From positions 1-21,336 of the forward strand of contig CAZCZR010000028.1 of the NCBI GenBank assembly GCA_964503455.1: a DNA stretch of 21,336 bases, given 5' to 3'. Numbering within the stretch: position 1 is the stretch's first letter; every line of letters starts with the position of its first letter. The position numbers and the translations under genes were made by a program. Source of the DNA: CAZCZR01 sp964503455. Its GTDB lineage: Bacteria; Bacillota; Clostridia; UBA1381. The notes under the pieces are model-generated. The model was not told where the DNA came from and searched no databases. It saw only the letters and a program-made list of their open reading frames with translations. Shown piece after piece: positions 1 through 8,770 of the stretch.

Positions 1-42
1 TTTTGAATCGGAGAATGAAAAATGGAAGAAATACTTTTTTGT

Positions 43-60
43 AAAAGCGGCGGCTTTTTT
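43..60 (+). terminator. Possible weak terminator of an upstream gene
   Basis: AAAAGC (43-48) can pair with GCTTTT (53-58) around a GGCG loop, followed by more T residues. The stem has only two G-C pairs, so this is a weak call. It may end a gene lying left of the window. I see no convincing coding sequence between 1 and 285; the rest is AT-rich leader with one imperfect direct repeat at 100-142. Confidence 0.3.
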
Positions 61-99
61 GATAAGTTCAAAAAAATTCTGCGTGATTTATATTCTCAA

Positions 100-142
100 T
101 TGTCAAACTAAATTCAAGTGCTAAGTTTGCCAGACTAAATTC
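100..142. repeat. Imperfect 16-bp direct repeat upstream of the response regulator
   Basis: TTGTCAAACTAAATTC at 100-115 and TTGCCAGACTAAATTC at 127-142 differ at two positions and are 27 bp apart. OmpR-family regulators often bind tandem direct repeats, so autoregulation by the adjacent regulator is possible. The spacing is longer than the usual 10-11 bp and the repeats lie about 100 bp upstream of the likely promoter, so function is uncertain. Confidence 0.35.
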
Positions 143-233
143 TATTTGGAATAAATTTACACCCGAATTAACCTTGGCAATTGAAACGAGATTAAGATTT
201 TGTAAATTTTTTTATAAATTTTTTCCAAACCCC

Positions 234-262
234 TTTATTATTATTTTGTATTGTGATATACT
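234..262 (+). promoter_or_regulatory. Likely promoter of the two-component operon
   Basis: A TATACT -10 at 257-262 is preceded by TGA, giving an extended -10 (TGnTATACT). The -35 (TTTATT, 234-239) is 17 bp upstream and weak. The leader would be short, with the ribosome binding site AAAGGAG at 271-277. Confidence 0.4.
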
Positions 263-285
263 TAAAGGCGAAAGGAGTGATATTA

Positions 286-972
286 ATGTCAAATAATAAA
301 GTTTTAATTGCCGATGATGATTCCCATATCGTTGAACTGATAAGACTTTATCTTGAAAAGGAGGGCTTTGAAACGGCTATCGCGTATAACGGCGCACAGG
401 CGCTGAAGCTGTTTAAGGAAGAAGCGCCTTCTATTGTTATACTTGATATAATGATGCCCGAAATGGACGGCTGGCAGGTATGCCGTGAGATCAGGCGTAT
501 AAGCAACATACCGATTATCATGCTGACCGCAAAGGGCGAAACCTTTGATAAGGTGCTTGGTCTTGAGCTGGGCGCTGATGATTATATGGTTAAACCGTTT
601 GAAACCAAAGAGCTTGTCGCAAGAGTCAAGGCTGTTCTGCGTCGATCCGAAAGCAGCGACACAAAAACAATGCGCGAGCTTGTATATCCCAACCTGACCA
701 TAAATCTATCAAATTACGAGCTGAAGCTGTCGGGAAAAATAATAGAAGTCCCGCCTAAGGAACTGGAGCTTTTATATTTCCTTGCGTCAAATCCGAACCG
801 CGTGTTTACACGAGAGCAGCTTCTTGAAGAAGTATGGGGCTTCGATTATTTTGGGGATTCCCGCACGGTGGACGTGCATATAAAGCGTCTGCGCGAAAAG
901 CTTGAGGGTACCGAGGGCAATTGGCAGCTCAAAACTGTCTGGGGCGTCGGATATAAATTTGAGGTCAGATAA
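286..972 (+). CDS. OmpR/PhoB-family response regulator
   Basis: This is a DNA-binding response regulator of 228 residues, the usual family size. The receiver domain (about 1-118) has the acidic pair D10/D11, phosphoacceptor D54 in VILDIMMPEMDG, T81 in MLTAKG and K103 in MVKPF. A winged-helix output domain follows (about 130-226) with the typical REQLLEEVWG and TVDVHIKRLREKL segments and a closing GVGYKF. I chose the ATG at 286 because AAAGGAG (271-277) lies 8 bp upstream; an in-frame GTG at 253 would add 11 residues overlapping the -10. The histidine kinase starts 3 bp after the stop, so the two are an operon and very likely cognate partners. The regulated genes cannot be read from the sequence. 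Confidence 0.95.
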   Translation: MSNNKVLIADDDSHIVELIRLYLEKEGFETAIAYNGAQALKLFKEEAPSIVILDIMMPEMDGWQVCREIRRISNIPIIMLTAKGETFDKVLGLELGADDYMVKPFETKELVARVKAVLRRSESSDTKTMRELVYPNLTINLSNYELKLSGKIIEVPPKELELLYFLASNPNRVFTREQLLEEVWGFDYFGDSRTVDVHIKRLREKLEGTEGNWQLKTVWGVGYKFEVR

Positions 973-975
973 GCT

Positions 976-2412
976 ATGCTGAAATTCAAATCCATATTCG
1001 AGCGTATGTTCTGGAACAACGTGGCGATACTGGTGCTTGTGTTTATTTCGGTATCTGTATCCATGACGGTGTTTATAAATCAATACATCATATCACAGCG
1101 CTTTGATCTGTTTGACAATGTACGTGAAATGATCGAGTACGATACTGCCCGTATGCACTTAGACACCGACGCCGACACCGATGACGGACGCGCAATGCTT
1201 GCTTACAAGCGGAATCTGGAGCTGTGGTCACGCTTTACGGATGCGGATATAACGGTGGCAACAACCTCCGGCACGGTGCTTGCTTCCACAGCAGGAATAG
1301 AATCCGTCCCCGCAAGCTTTACCGATAAAATCAATATGGACACACCCATAAGGAAGCGCGATCATTTTGACGGCTTTTACGAGAAATCGGTCATGGTATT
1401 CGGTCTCCCGCTGCATTATAACGGCATAATCATAGGCGCGGTATATTTTACACAAGGGTTTCCCCTTTTGTATCGCAATATGTTTGAACTGCTGCTGTTA
1501 TTTATAGTAGCGTCGGCATTTTCAATTGTGGCGGCGTTTTTCATAGTATACCGTCAATCAAGGGTATTCTCCACCGCCGTAAAGAAGATAAACGGCGCCG
1601 CTATGGACATTGCCGCCGGAAACTTCGACAAGCGTGTCGAGGTTACAGGTAATGATGAAATAGGTCAGCTCGCTTCAAGCTTCAACTATATGGCGGCGTC
1701 TTTGGGGAAGCTCGATGATATGAGAACGCGTTTCATCTCCGATGTATCGCATGAGCTTCGCACTCCGATGACGAGCATTTCCGGCTTTGTTCAGGGCATC
1801 CTCGACGGAACGATCCCGCCGGAAAAGCATGACGAGTACCTGCACATAGTACTTGACGAGTCAAAGCGATTAAGCCGCATGACTAACGATATGCTTGAAA
1901 TGTCTAAGCTCAGCTCCGGCGAATATAAGCTTAAAATACGGGAATTTGACCTTACGGAAGTAATCCGTCTGTCAATTATTCAGCTTGAAAGCCGCATAGA
2001 AGAAAAAAATCTCGGACTTGAGGTTGACTTTGAGGCGGACAAGATGCCTGTGCTTGCAGACCGTGACGCCATACAGCGCGTGGTTATCAATCTGCTTGAC
2101 AATGCCGTAAAATTCAGCTACCCGAACACGGCGGTAAGCATAAAGGTGTGGAAACAGGATAACAAGGTGCTTACAAGCGTAACCAATCTCGGAGACGGCA
2201 TCGACAGCAAGGATCTTTCGAGCGTATTCGACCGGTTCTATAAGACTGACCGCTCACGCACCGGCGACAGATCCGGCGCGGGTCTCGGATTGTCTTTTGT
2301 CAAAAAAATCATTGTCCATCATAAGCAGGGCATATGGGTGGAAAGCGATTTTGTAAAGGACGGTTCCAATCTGAAATATACTAAATTCACCTTTACGCTC
2401 GAACAGCCCTAA
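976..2412 (+). CDS. Membrane sensor histidine kinase (HAMP, HisKA, HATPase_c)
   Basis: This 478-residue sensor kinase is the partner of the upstream response regulator. A first membrane helix (about 13-38) and a second (about 171-192) enclose an extracytoplasmic region of about 130 residues. A HAMP linker follows (about 193-246), then the dimerisation/phosphoacceptor domain with H259 in SDVSHELRTP, and a GHKL ATPase domain with N-box NLLDNAVKF (N372, N376), G1 box GDGID and G2 box GAGLGLS. All catalytic boxes are intact. The sensor region carries an acidic run DTDADTDDG (residues 63-71) that might contact cations or cationic peptides; this is a guess. The layout resembles BaeS/PhoR-type kinases, but the ligand is unknown. 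Confidence 0.94.
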   Translation: MLKFKSIFERMFWNNVAILVLVFISVSVSMTVFINQYIISQRFDLFDNVREMIEYDTARMHLDTDADTDDGRAMLAYKRNLELWSRFTDADITVATTSGTVLASTAGIESVPASFTDKINMDTPIRKRDHFDGFYEKSVMVFGLPLHYNGIIIGAVYFTQGFPLLYRNMFELLLLFIVASAFSIVAAFFIVYRQSRVFSTAVKKINGAAMDIAAGNFDKRVEVTGNDEIGQLASSFNYMAASLGKLDDMRTRFISDVSHELRTPMTSISGFVQGILDGTIPPEKHDEYLHIVLDESKRLSRMTNDMLEMSKLSSGEYKLKIREFDLTEVIRLSIIQLESRIEEKNLGLEVDFEADKMPVLADRDAIQRVVINLLDNAVKFSYPNTAVSIKVWKQDNKVLTSVTNLGDGIDSKDLSSVFDRFYKTDRSRTGDRSGAGLGLSFVKKIIVHHKQGIWVESDFVKDGSNLKYTKFTFTLEQP

Positions 2413-2435
2413 CGAATCAAATAAATGCACATATA

Positions 2436-2471
2436 AAAAGACTGCTGTGTTATAATCCGCAGCAGTCTTTT
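2436..2471 (+). terminator. Bidirectional intrinsic terminator
   Basis: AAAAGACTGCTG (2436-2447) pairs perfectly with CAGCAGTCTTTT (2460-2471) across a 12-nt loop. The + strand reads into TTTT and the - strand into TTTTT, so the hairpin can end both the two-component operon and the antiporter transcript arriving from the right. The antiporter would then have a 3' untranslated region of about 95 nt, in which I see nothing else. Confidence 0.85.
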
Positions 2472-2565
2472 ATTATGCGTTATTTTGTTCAAGCGTTTCT
2501 GCTATGTTAAATTTAAAAATCGGCACAGTGTTTGCTAAGAAACGTGAAGCTTTAGATTCTACAAA

Positions 2566-4176
2566 TCATTGCGCTTTATTTTTTGATGTTATCTTCTTTA
2601 TAACAAACAGCACAAGCACCGTAATGATCGTGCCTATGGGCAGAAGCACATACGCGCTCTGCACAAACGCTGCAATAATATAAACCACAAACGATATAAG
2701 CGCCACTGTGATCGCATAAGGCAGCTGTGTTGAAACGTGGTTCATATGATTCGACTGGCTTCCCGCCGAAGACATGATCGTCGTGTCGGAAATAGGAGAG
2801 CAGTGGTCGCCGCATACGGCGCCTGCAAGGCAAGCCGATACGCCGATGATCAAAAACTCGCTTGTCGGTTCGAATATAGCGGTTACTATCGGTATCAGTA
2901 TGCCGAATGTACCCCATGATGTTCCCGTGGCAAACGCAAGCGCACAGGCTACCAAGAATATGATCGCGGGCAGGAAGTTTGCAAGACCGGTTGCGGATGA
3001 TTCCATTAAAGCGTGGACAAAGTCAGCCGCGCCAAGCAGTCCGGTCATGTTTTTAAGCGCCGTGGCAAATGTAAGTATCAGTATAGCCGGCACCATGGCT
3101 ATAAATCCCTTGGGAATACAGTCCATAGCCTCTTTAAAGGTAACCACTCTTCTTGCAACAAGATAAATTATAGTTATAATAAGAGCGATCACCGCGCCCC
3201 ACGGAAGTCCCACAGTTGCATCCGTATCTCCGAACGCCGTTACAAAATCCGAGCCTGAGAAAAATCCGCCCACATATATAAGGCTGATAACGCAGGCAAT
3301 AATAAGCACTACAATGGGAAGTATCAGGTCTATAAGCTTTCCTTTGGGGTTGCCTTCCTCCGCCGAAGCCTCCTTTGCCGTGTCCTTTCCGCTTGTGAAG
3401 AGGTCGCCCTTGTACATTGCGTTATATTCATGCAGCTTCATGGGGCCGTAATCAAACTTCATAAGCGTTATAGCGATAATGAACACAAACGAGAGAAGCG
3501 AATAGAAGTTATACGGTATCGCGCGCACAAAAAGCTCTATGCCCGAATATCCCGTACCCTTCGTAAACTCCGAAACAGCCGCCGCCCATGACGATATGGG
3601 CGCTATCATACATACAGGCGCAGCCGTCGCGTCAATTATGTACGCAAGCTTCGCGCGGGATATTTTATGCCTGTCCGTAACGGGGCGCATAACGCTGCCG
3701 ACCGTAAGACAGTTGAAATAGTCGTCAATAAAAATCAGCACTCCAAGTATGAACGTTGCAAATATCGCGCCTATACGCGATTTGATATGTACCTCCGCCC
3801 ATTTTCCGAAGGCAGCGGAGCCGCCCGCCTTATTTACAAGCGCAACTATAATACCGAGTATAACTAAGAATATAAATATTCCCGCCGTACCCGATACCGC
3901 CGCTATAAGACCTTCGTTTAGCAGATTGTCCATGGCGGTGACGGGATGCCAGTTCGCCGACAGCAGCGCTCCGAGCGCCATGCCTATAAACAGCGATGAA
4001 TAGACCTCCTTGGTTATGAGCGCAAGACCTATCGCTACCAGAGGCGGGATAAGCGCCCAAAATGTAGCATAGTAATTGCTTGTCTCACCGTCTGCGGCAA
4101 ATGCCAGCTGAGGTATCAGCATAAGCGCAAGCGCGGCAATAACGGCAATGACCGGTTTCTTTTTGATATGTTTCAT
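2566..4176 (-). CDS. NhaC-family Na+/H+ antiporter
   Basis: This is a polytopic membrane protein of 536 residues in the NhaC family (Pfam Na_H_antiporter). Members exchange cytoplasmic Na+ for protons, and some are linked to amino acid or organic acid exchange, so the substrate here is not fixed. The N terminus (about 1-28, MKHIKKKP then a hydrophobic stretch ending AFA) looks like a cleavable signal peptide. Family hallmarks are IIDATAAPVCMIAPISSWAA, ATGTSWGTFGILIPI and the GDHCSPISDTTIMSS segment near the C terminus. A polar linker of about 40 residues, rich in K and E, interrupts the helices near residue 260. The start is supported by GGAG at 4186-4189, 9 bp upstream. The gene follows the EamA permease by 84 bp and may be read from the same promoter. 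Confidence 0.9.
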   Translation of the reverse strand: MKHIKKKPVIAVIAALALMLIPQLAFAADGETSNYYATFWALIPPLVAIGLALITKEVYSSLFIGMALGALLSANWHPVTAMDNLLNEGLIAAVSGTAGIFIFLVILGIIVALVNKAGGSAAFGKWAEVHIKSRIGAIFATFILGVLIFIDDYFNCLTVGSVMRPVTDRHKISRAKLAYIIDATAAPVCMIAPISSWAAAVSEFTKGTGYSGIELFVRAIPYNFYSLLSFVFIIAITLMKFDYGPMKLHEYNAMYKGDLFTSGKDTAKEASAEEGNPKGKLIDLILPIVVLIIACVISLIYVGGFFSGSDFVTAFGDTDATVGLPWGAVIALIITIIYLVARRVVTFKEAMDCIPKGFIAMVPAILILTFATALKNMTGLLGAADFVHALMESSATGLANFLPAIIFLVACALAFATGTSWGTFGILIPIVTAIFEPTSEFLIIGVSACLAGAVCGDHCSPISDTTIMSSAGSQSNHMNHVSTQLPYAITVALISFVVYIIAAFVQSAYVLLPIGTIITVLVLFVIKKITSKNKAQ

Positions 4177-4260
4177 ATCAAATCATCTCCTTTTTTTCAT
4201 TATTGGTTTATTTATTCCGAAAAATATCCGGAAAAAGGTACTGATTTTGCCGGCTGTGTC

Positions 4261-5199
4261 TTACGGCACTGCGTCTGCCTTTTCGGCGGCGTCCCTTTTT
4301 GCGTCCGACAGCTGTACAAGCATTATCGCCGCGAACATCAAAACACATCCCATTATTTCCCTAAAGCTGAGCGACCCGCCGGTAAGCTCCCAGCCGCAAG
4401 CCACAAGAAGCACTGTTGCCAAGGTTGAAAACACCGATTCAAGGCTCATAAGTATCGACGCGGAAGTCGGGTCGGTATACTTTTGTCCGACGATCTGCAG
4501 CGTATATCCTACGCCGCAGGACAATATGCCCGAATATCCGATAGCGACCCAGCAATTCAAAACGGGACCTATGCTCGGTTTCTCAAATAAAAATACATAT
4601 ATCATATCAAGCAGTCCGCATACGAAAAACTGCATACACGCAAGCTTCACTCCGTCAACCTTGGGCGAATAGTAATCTATGAGCAGGATGTGGCCCGTGA
4701 ACAGAACCGCGCATATAAGCGTCAGAACATCGCCCTTGTTTATACTGAAAGCGGAGTCGATACACAGCAGATACATACCCGCGACAGCTGTAAGCACTGC
4801 CACAGCAACAGCCGGACGCGGCTTCTCGCCCATAAACAGCTTTACAATGGGTATCATCACCATATAAAGCGCCGTAATAAATCCGGACTTGCCGGGGCTT
4901 GTGTACACCATGCCGAGTGTCTGCACAGTGCTTGCAAGGCAAAGACATATTCCGCACAAAATCCCGCCCGTTATAAGCGTTTTGTCTATCTTCCCCACAG
5001 GCGCGCCGCGCTTTTTCTTTGAAGCGTCTAAAATAAATATAAGCGGCAGCAGCACAACGCCGCCAAGCACCGACCTCACTCCGTTAAAACACGCCGCCGA
5101 TATAAGCTCCACGCCCTTGCTCTGCGCAATAAACGAAGTTCCCCAAATGACCGCTGCCAAAAGCAGCATCAGATTACCTTTCAAATGATGTTTTCTCAT
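4261..5199 (-). CDS. EamA/DMT-family permease
   Basis: This is a drug/metabolite transporter superfamily permease of 312 residues with about ten predicted membrane helices and two EamA repeats. The first repeat begins LLLAAVIWGTSFIAQ and the second begins near the ILLIDYYS segment; both ends carry the SLESVFSTL and LVQLSD style typical of the family. Substrates in this family range from amino acids to metabolites and toxins, and none can be assigned here. I chose the ATG at 5199 because GGGAG lies 7 bp upstream and the promoter ends just before it; a longer in-frame start at 5322 would lie upstream of the promoter and add an unlikely polar extension. The antiporter gene lies downstream on the same strand. 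Confidence 0.88.
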   Translation of the reverse strand: MRKHHLKGNLMLLLAAVIWGTSFIAQSKGVELISAACFNGVRSVLGGVVLLPLIFILDASKKKRGAPVGKIDKTLITGGILCGICLCLASTVQTLGMVYTSPGKSGFITALYMVMIPIVKLFMGEKPRPAVAVAVLTAVAGMYLLCIDSAFSINKGDVLTLICAVLFTGHILLIDYYSPKVDGVKLACMQFFVCGLLDMIYVFLFEKPSIGPVLNCWVAIGYSGILSCGVGYTLQIVGQKYTDPTSASILMSLESVFSTLATVLLVACGWELTGGSLSFREIMGCVLMFAAIMLVQLSDAKRDAAEKADAVP

Positions 5200-5232
5200 C
5201 AAAATGCTCCCGATTACAATGATTATATATGT

Positions 5233-5261
5233 ATTATATCTTTTTCCGGCAAAAAAGTCAA
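5233..5261 (-). promoter_or_regulatory. Promoter of the EamA permease gene
   Basis: On the minus strand TTGACT (5261-5256) is followed after exactly 17 bp by TATAAT (5238-5233). This is a near-consensus housekeeping promoter about 34 bp before the start codon, and it sits downstream of the GH2 terminator, so the permease is an independent transcription unit. Confidence 0.85.
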
Positions 5262-5334
5262 GCTGTTTTTGAGGTTTTATGCAAAAATTTGAATAATCAG
5301 TATATATTTCGCACATCCGCAAGAATCAGACGCG

Positions 5335-5394
5335 TAAAAAACCGCCGCGTTAAAGGCTATGCTCAAAACTGCGCACTTTGCCAAACGCGGCGGT
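5335..5394 (-). terminator. Terminator of the ftsK-ygiQ-folD-GH2 operon
   Basis: ACCGCCGCGTT (5341-5351) and AACGCGGCGGT (5384-5394) form a perfect, GC-rich 11-bp stem. On the minus strand it runs directly into a T-run (complement of the A-run at 5336-5341), a few bases after the GH2 stop codon. Confidence 0.88.
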
Positions 5395-5402
5395 CTATGT
5401 AT

Positions 5403-7913
5403 TTATTTTTTATACCAATTGCGGTACAGCGCCGCTTTGAGAGCGCGCGCTTCCGGATAGTCCGCATCGAGATCAAATCCGCACACAAGCACCTCCGCTT
5501 TTTTATGAACATACACAAAAAGCGGCGACATACGCGTGTTATCGAAAAAGTTCGGCACCGCGTCTATTATCGGCTCAAAATGCTCTCCCATAGATGATAT
5601 ATCCGAAAAATACGAATCCTCAAGAAGTCTTTTCCATTGATAACCCGTGTATCTTCCCGACGGGAATCCGTCAAGAATTTCCGTGTCGTTTACAATGATC
5701 CCCGAAGGATTCTTTGACGGGAAATACGCCGGACTCCAGAATACAGGCAGAAATCCTCCCTTTATGCGGCTATTTTCATCCGGCGCGGTGCTTCGCAGCA
5801 TCACCCTGCCGCCCGCTTCACACGCTTTTTCAAATGCCTCGTCAGGGTACTCAAACACCTTCATATCCTGTGCGGCGGAATTTTCAAACACATATATATC
5901 CCAGCTGTTTTTCGCGCCCTCAACCGAAAGCTCCGCCTTTAACGCCGTGCTTTTTCTTATAAAATCAAGCTTTACCGACACCTTGCTTTCGCCGGTCTTT
6001 ACCGAGCAGACCTCCTTGTTTCCGTCAAGAAAGGTCAGCGTGTATTCCGGCGCTGTGAGAGGCTTTTCGGAGAAATCGTAAAGCATAAGCTCCGCTTCAA
6101 ATACATCACCCGCGCAGAAGATACGCTTTGCTTTCATAAGAGGCACTCTCGGCGAACAGAACTCACGAAACCGTTCCGGCTCAATTATGCCCTTGCTTTC
6201 CCAGAACACGTTTAAAAGACCCACAGTGGCCAGACACTGCCCCGGATAATCGGTAAGCGCCAAAAGCTGTGTTCCGCCCATGCCTTCGGTGCGCAGGACA
6301 GCTTCAATCTCGTCCTTGTACATAAGCGCCGCCAGTTCTCCCGACGCCCTGACATATTCGCCGCACCTGTTCACAATACCGCGCTTTTCCATATCGCGGC
6401 GGACAGCGTATATATTCGTCGGCAGCATGACTCCGTTGTAATGCGTCATCTCGCGCACATCGGGATATACCGAAAACTGCCCCGTTTCAAAGGACATAAT
6501 GGGAATATCGGTACGGTTCACCGCATCGGAGTAGTTGAGAAATGTCCCCTCCGCCGTTTCATCCTCCCTGCCCTGAGTGCGTATGCGCGTACCGCCGCAG
6601 TTAAAGGCAAGGAAGAAATCATCAGCCTCTGTCGGTATGCGGTCAAAATTAGAGGTCAGCGTGTAAAGATGTCTCGGATCCAATGCCTTAAGCATTGTGA
6701 TGTTGTCCTCAAGCGCGGCAAAATCACCCATTATCTCGTTTCCGTTTGAAAAAAGCATAAATGACGGATGATTCCCGTACTCGCGCATTATCCCCACAGC
6801 TTCATTACGGAAAAACATCTCGTGGCAACCGTCATCGCCAAAGGATAGCTCAGACACATCATGGTTAAGCCACAAGGGCATTTCTATCTGCAAATACACC
6901 CCGATCTCGTCGGCGGCTTCAAACGCCGCATGAGGCGGACACCACGAATGAAAGCGAACATGATTCAAGCCGTATTCCTTTACGGTACCCATTACCTTCA
7001 GCCAATGCGCTTTGTCTGTCGGAGGATATCCCGTTTCGGGGAATATCCCGCAGTCCACAGTGCCGCGAAGGGATATGGGAGATGAGTTTAGGAAAAAGCG
7101 TCCGTTCTCGCTTTTTAAAGCGCGAAATCCCGTGACAGCCGTATGCTCCGATTTTACGCCGTTATATACGACCGCCGAGCGAAGCGTATACAGCGCCGGT
7201 GAAAACTCGCTCCAAAGCGTATAGCTCTCTCCCGACAGATCATAGTATCTCGTGATATAGGACTTGTTTGTATAAATATCAATATCTTCCGAAACCGTAT
7301 GCATCCCGTCAAACCCGTACTCAAGCCGCGCAGTCGTGTGCGACATCGGATCGTGATGCGGGCATATGATAAGAAACTTTATCTTAACGCGCCCGCTTTC
7401 AAGCTCAGGATATATATCGGCGCGCTCTATACGGCACTTCGGCACGGCACAGATGCACACGCGCCCCGCGATCCCGTTCCAAAAGCCGCAGGTGTCCTCC
7501 GAATAACCGCTCGACATATTGCCGATGTTAAGAATGTCGGAATTGTCAATCTTCACGGCAAGAGTGTGTTTTCCGCGAGGGATCTTGTATATATGCGGCA
7601 GCGAGAAAGAAAGCTTCTCGCGTCCGCATTTTTCGCCGTCTATGAAAAGCTCCGATTTAAGCGATACTCTTTCCATATACAAATACAGCTCAAGCTCCGG
7701 ATCAATGCCGCCGGTGTCGTATTCACGCTCAAGCGTCAGCTCCCCGCGATAGCGATGATGCTGCAAAAGCGAGCGCACGGTCTCTTTTGTCATCTCCTGC
7801 GGCAGCTGTGTCTTTTCTCCTATATTGCTTTCGCACGCGCTGCCCGGCACGGTAAAGGGCACATCAAATTCACGGCATCTCCATACACCAGAGAGGTTTA
7901 TCTCCTTTTTCAT
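5403..7913 (-). CDS. Glycoside hydrolase family 2 protein
   Basis: This 836-residue enzyme is a GH2-type retaining glycosidase (beta-galactosidase, glucuronidase or mannosidase class; substrate not assignable). Domain order: a jelly-roll sugar-binding domain (about 1-155), an Ig-like domain (about 160-265), a TIM barrel (about 270-580), and a C-terminal region ending in an alpha/beta domain (about 690-836) that resembles the glutamine-amidotransferase-like tails of some glycosidases. The likely acid/base is E393 in SNGNE and the likely nucleophile is E476 in SFETGQ; RFHSWCPPHAAFEAADEIG is a typical barrel segment. There is no signal peptide, so it should act in the cytoplasm on imported oligosaccharides. 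Its ATG overlaps the folD stop (ATGA), with GAGGG upstream, showing translational coupling to genes with no obvious sugar link. Confidence 0.88.
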   Translation of the reverse strand: MKKEINLSGVWRCREFDVPFTVPGSACESNIGEKTQLPQEMTKETVRSLLQHHRYRGELTLEREYDTGGIDPELELYLYMERVSLKSELFIDGEKCGREKLSFSLPHIYKIPRGKHTLAVKIDNSDILNIGNMSSGYSEDTCGFWNGIAGRVCICAVPKCRIERADIYPELESGRVKIKFLIICPHHDPMSHTTARLEYGFDGMHTVSEDIDIYTNKSYITRYYDLSGESYTLWSEFSPALYTLRSAVVYNGVKSEHTAVTGFRALKSENGRFFLNSSPISLRGTVDCGIFPETGYPPTDKAHWLKVMGTVKEYGLNHVRFHSWCPPHAAFEAADEIGVYLQIEMPLWLNHDVSELSFGDDGCHEMFFRNEAVGIMREYGNHPSFMLFSNGNEIMGDFAALEDNITMLKALDPRHLYTLTSNFDRIPTEADDFFLAFNCGGTRIRTQGREDETAEGTFLNYSDAVNRTDIPIMSFETGQFSVYPDVREMTHYNGVMLPTNIYAVRRDMEKRGIVNRCGEYVRASGELAALMYKDEIEAVLRTEGMGGTQLLALTDYPGQCLATVGLLNVFWESKGIIEPERFREFCSPRVPLMKAKRIFCAGDVFEAELMLYDFSEKPLTAPEYTLTFLDGNKEVCSVKTGESKVSVKLDFIRKSTALKAELSVEGAKNSWDIYVFENSAAQDMKVFEYPDEAFEKACEAGGRVMLRSTAPDENSRIKGGFLPVFWSPAYFPSKNPSGIIVNDTEILDGFPSGRYTGYQWKRLLEDSYFSDISSMGEHFEPIIDAVPNFFDNTRMSPLFVYVHKKAEVLVCGFDLDADYPEARALKAALYRNWYKK

Positions 7914-8770
7914 TTATGTTCCCTCGTTTTATTCACTCTTGCGGCTTTTACGGTATTCTTCATAAGCATAGCGATAGTCATCGGGCCAACTCCTCCCGGA
8001 ACAGGCGTGATAGCTCCGGCAACCTTTTCAGCCTCTTCAAAGTCCACGTCACCGACCAGTTTCTTGTTTTCAAGCCTGTTAATACCCACGTCTATAACCA
8101 CAGCTCCCGGTTTTATCATATCGCCCCTGATAAATTTCGGTATTCCAACAGCCGCCACCAGAATATCCGCGCGGCGTGTCTTTTCCGCGAGATCCTTCGT
8201 GCGGGAATGGCATATGGTGACCGTACCGTTTTGATGAAGCAAAAGCATCGACTGCGGCTTGCCTACTATGTTGCTTCTTCCCACAACCACACATTCCTTG
8301 CCTGATACGTCAATGCCGGACTCCTTTATAAGCTCCATAACGCCCGCCGGAGTACACGGCACAAAGTCATAATTGCCAACCATAATTTTGCCGACATTCA
8401 CAGGATGGAATGCGTCAACATCCTTTTTAGGGTTGATCGCGTTTATGATATGCTCTTCGTTTATATGCTTCGGCACGGGAAGCTGAACGAGTATTCCGGA
8501 AATGTCTTCCCTTTCATTGAGCTTTTCTATAAGCTCCAAAAGCTCCTGCTCGGAGGTTCCCTCCGCTAAAGCGTACTCCTCCGAATATATGCCGCACTCG
8601 GCGCAGGCTTTTTTCTTGTTGTTAACGTAAACCCTGCTGGCGGGATCATCTCCTACGATCACCACGGCGAGACCCGGATATATTCCGTCCTTTTTCAGCC
8701 TCTCCGTTTCCAGAGCCAGCTCTCCCTTTATTCTTTTTGAAACTTCCTTTCCCAGTAAAAGCTTTGCCAT
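7910..8770 (-). CDS. folD: Methylenetetrahydrofolate dehydrogenase/cyclohydrolase
   Basis: This bifunctional one-carbon enzyme interconverts 5,10-methylene-THF, 5,10-methenyl-THF and 10-formyl-THF using NADP, in the cytoplasm. At 286 residues it has the normal family length. The catalytic YVNNK motif gives Y48 and K52; other signatures are GILVQLPVP, GRSNIVGKPQS in the Rossmann domain, and PGGVGPMTIAMLM near the end. I chose the ATG at 8770 because family proteins begin close to this MAKLLLGKEV segment and AAAGGAAG lies upstream. A longer in-frame start at 8926 adds 52 residues that merely read the ygiQ tail in another frame. The first 125 nt of folD therefore overlap the end of ygiQ out of frame, and the stop overlaps the GH2 start. 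Confidence 0.95.
   Translation of the reverse strand: MAKLLLGKEVSKRIKGELALETERLKKDGIYPGLAVVIVGDDPASRVYVNNKKKACAECGIYSEEYALAEGTSEQELLELIEKLNEREDISGILVQLPVPKHINEEHIINAINPKKDVDAFHPVNVGKIMVGNYDFVPCTPAGVMELIKESGIDVSGKECVVVGRSNIVGKPQSMLLLHQNGTVTICHSRTKDLAEKTRRADILVAAVGIPKFIRGDMIKPGAVVIDVGINRLENKKLVGDVDFEEAEKVAGAITPVPGGVGPMTIAMLMKNTVKAARVNKTREHK

Noticed and set aside
2473..2568. In-frame open stretch of about 30 codons after the antiporter TGA stop
   Set aside because: The antiporter already has normal family length, the extension has no recognisable feature, and an open run of this length is expected by chance.
7299..8234. 311-codon open frame on the + strand, antisense to GH2 and folD
   Set aside because: Both opposite genes are clear family members with intact catalytic motifs; the antisense product is unlike any domain and lacks a good ribosome binding site.
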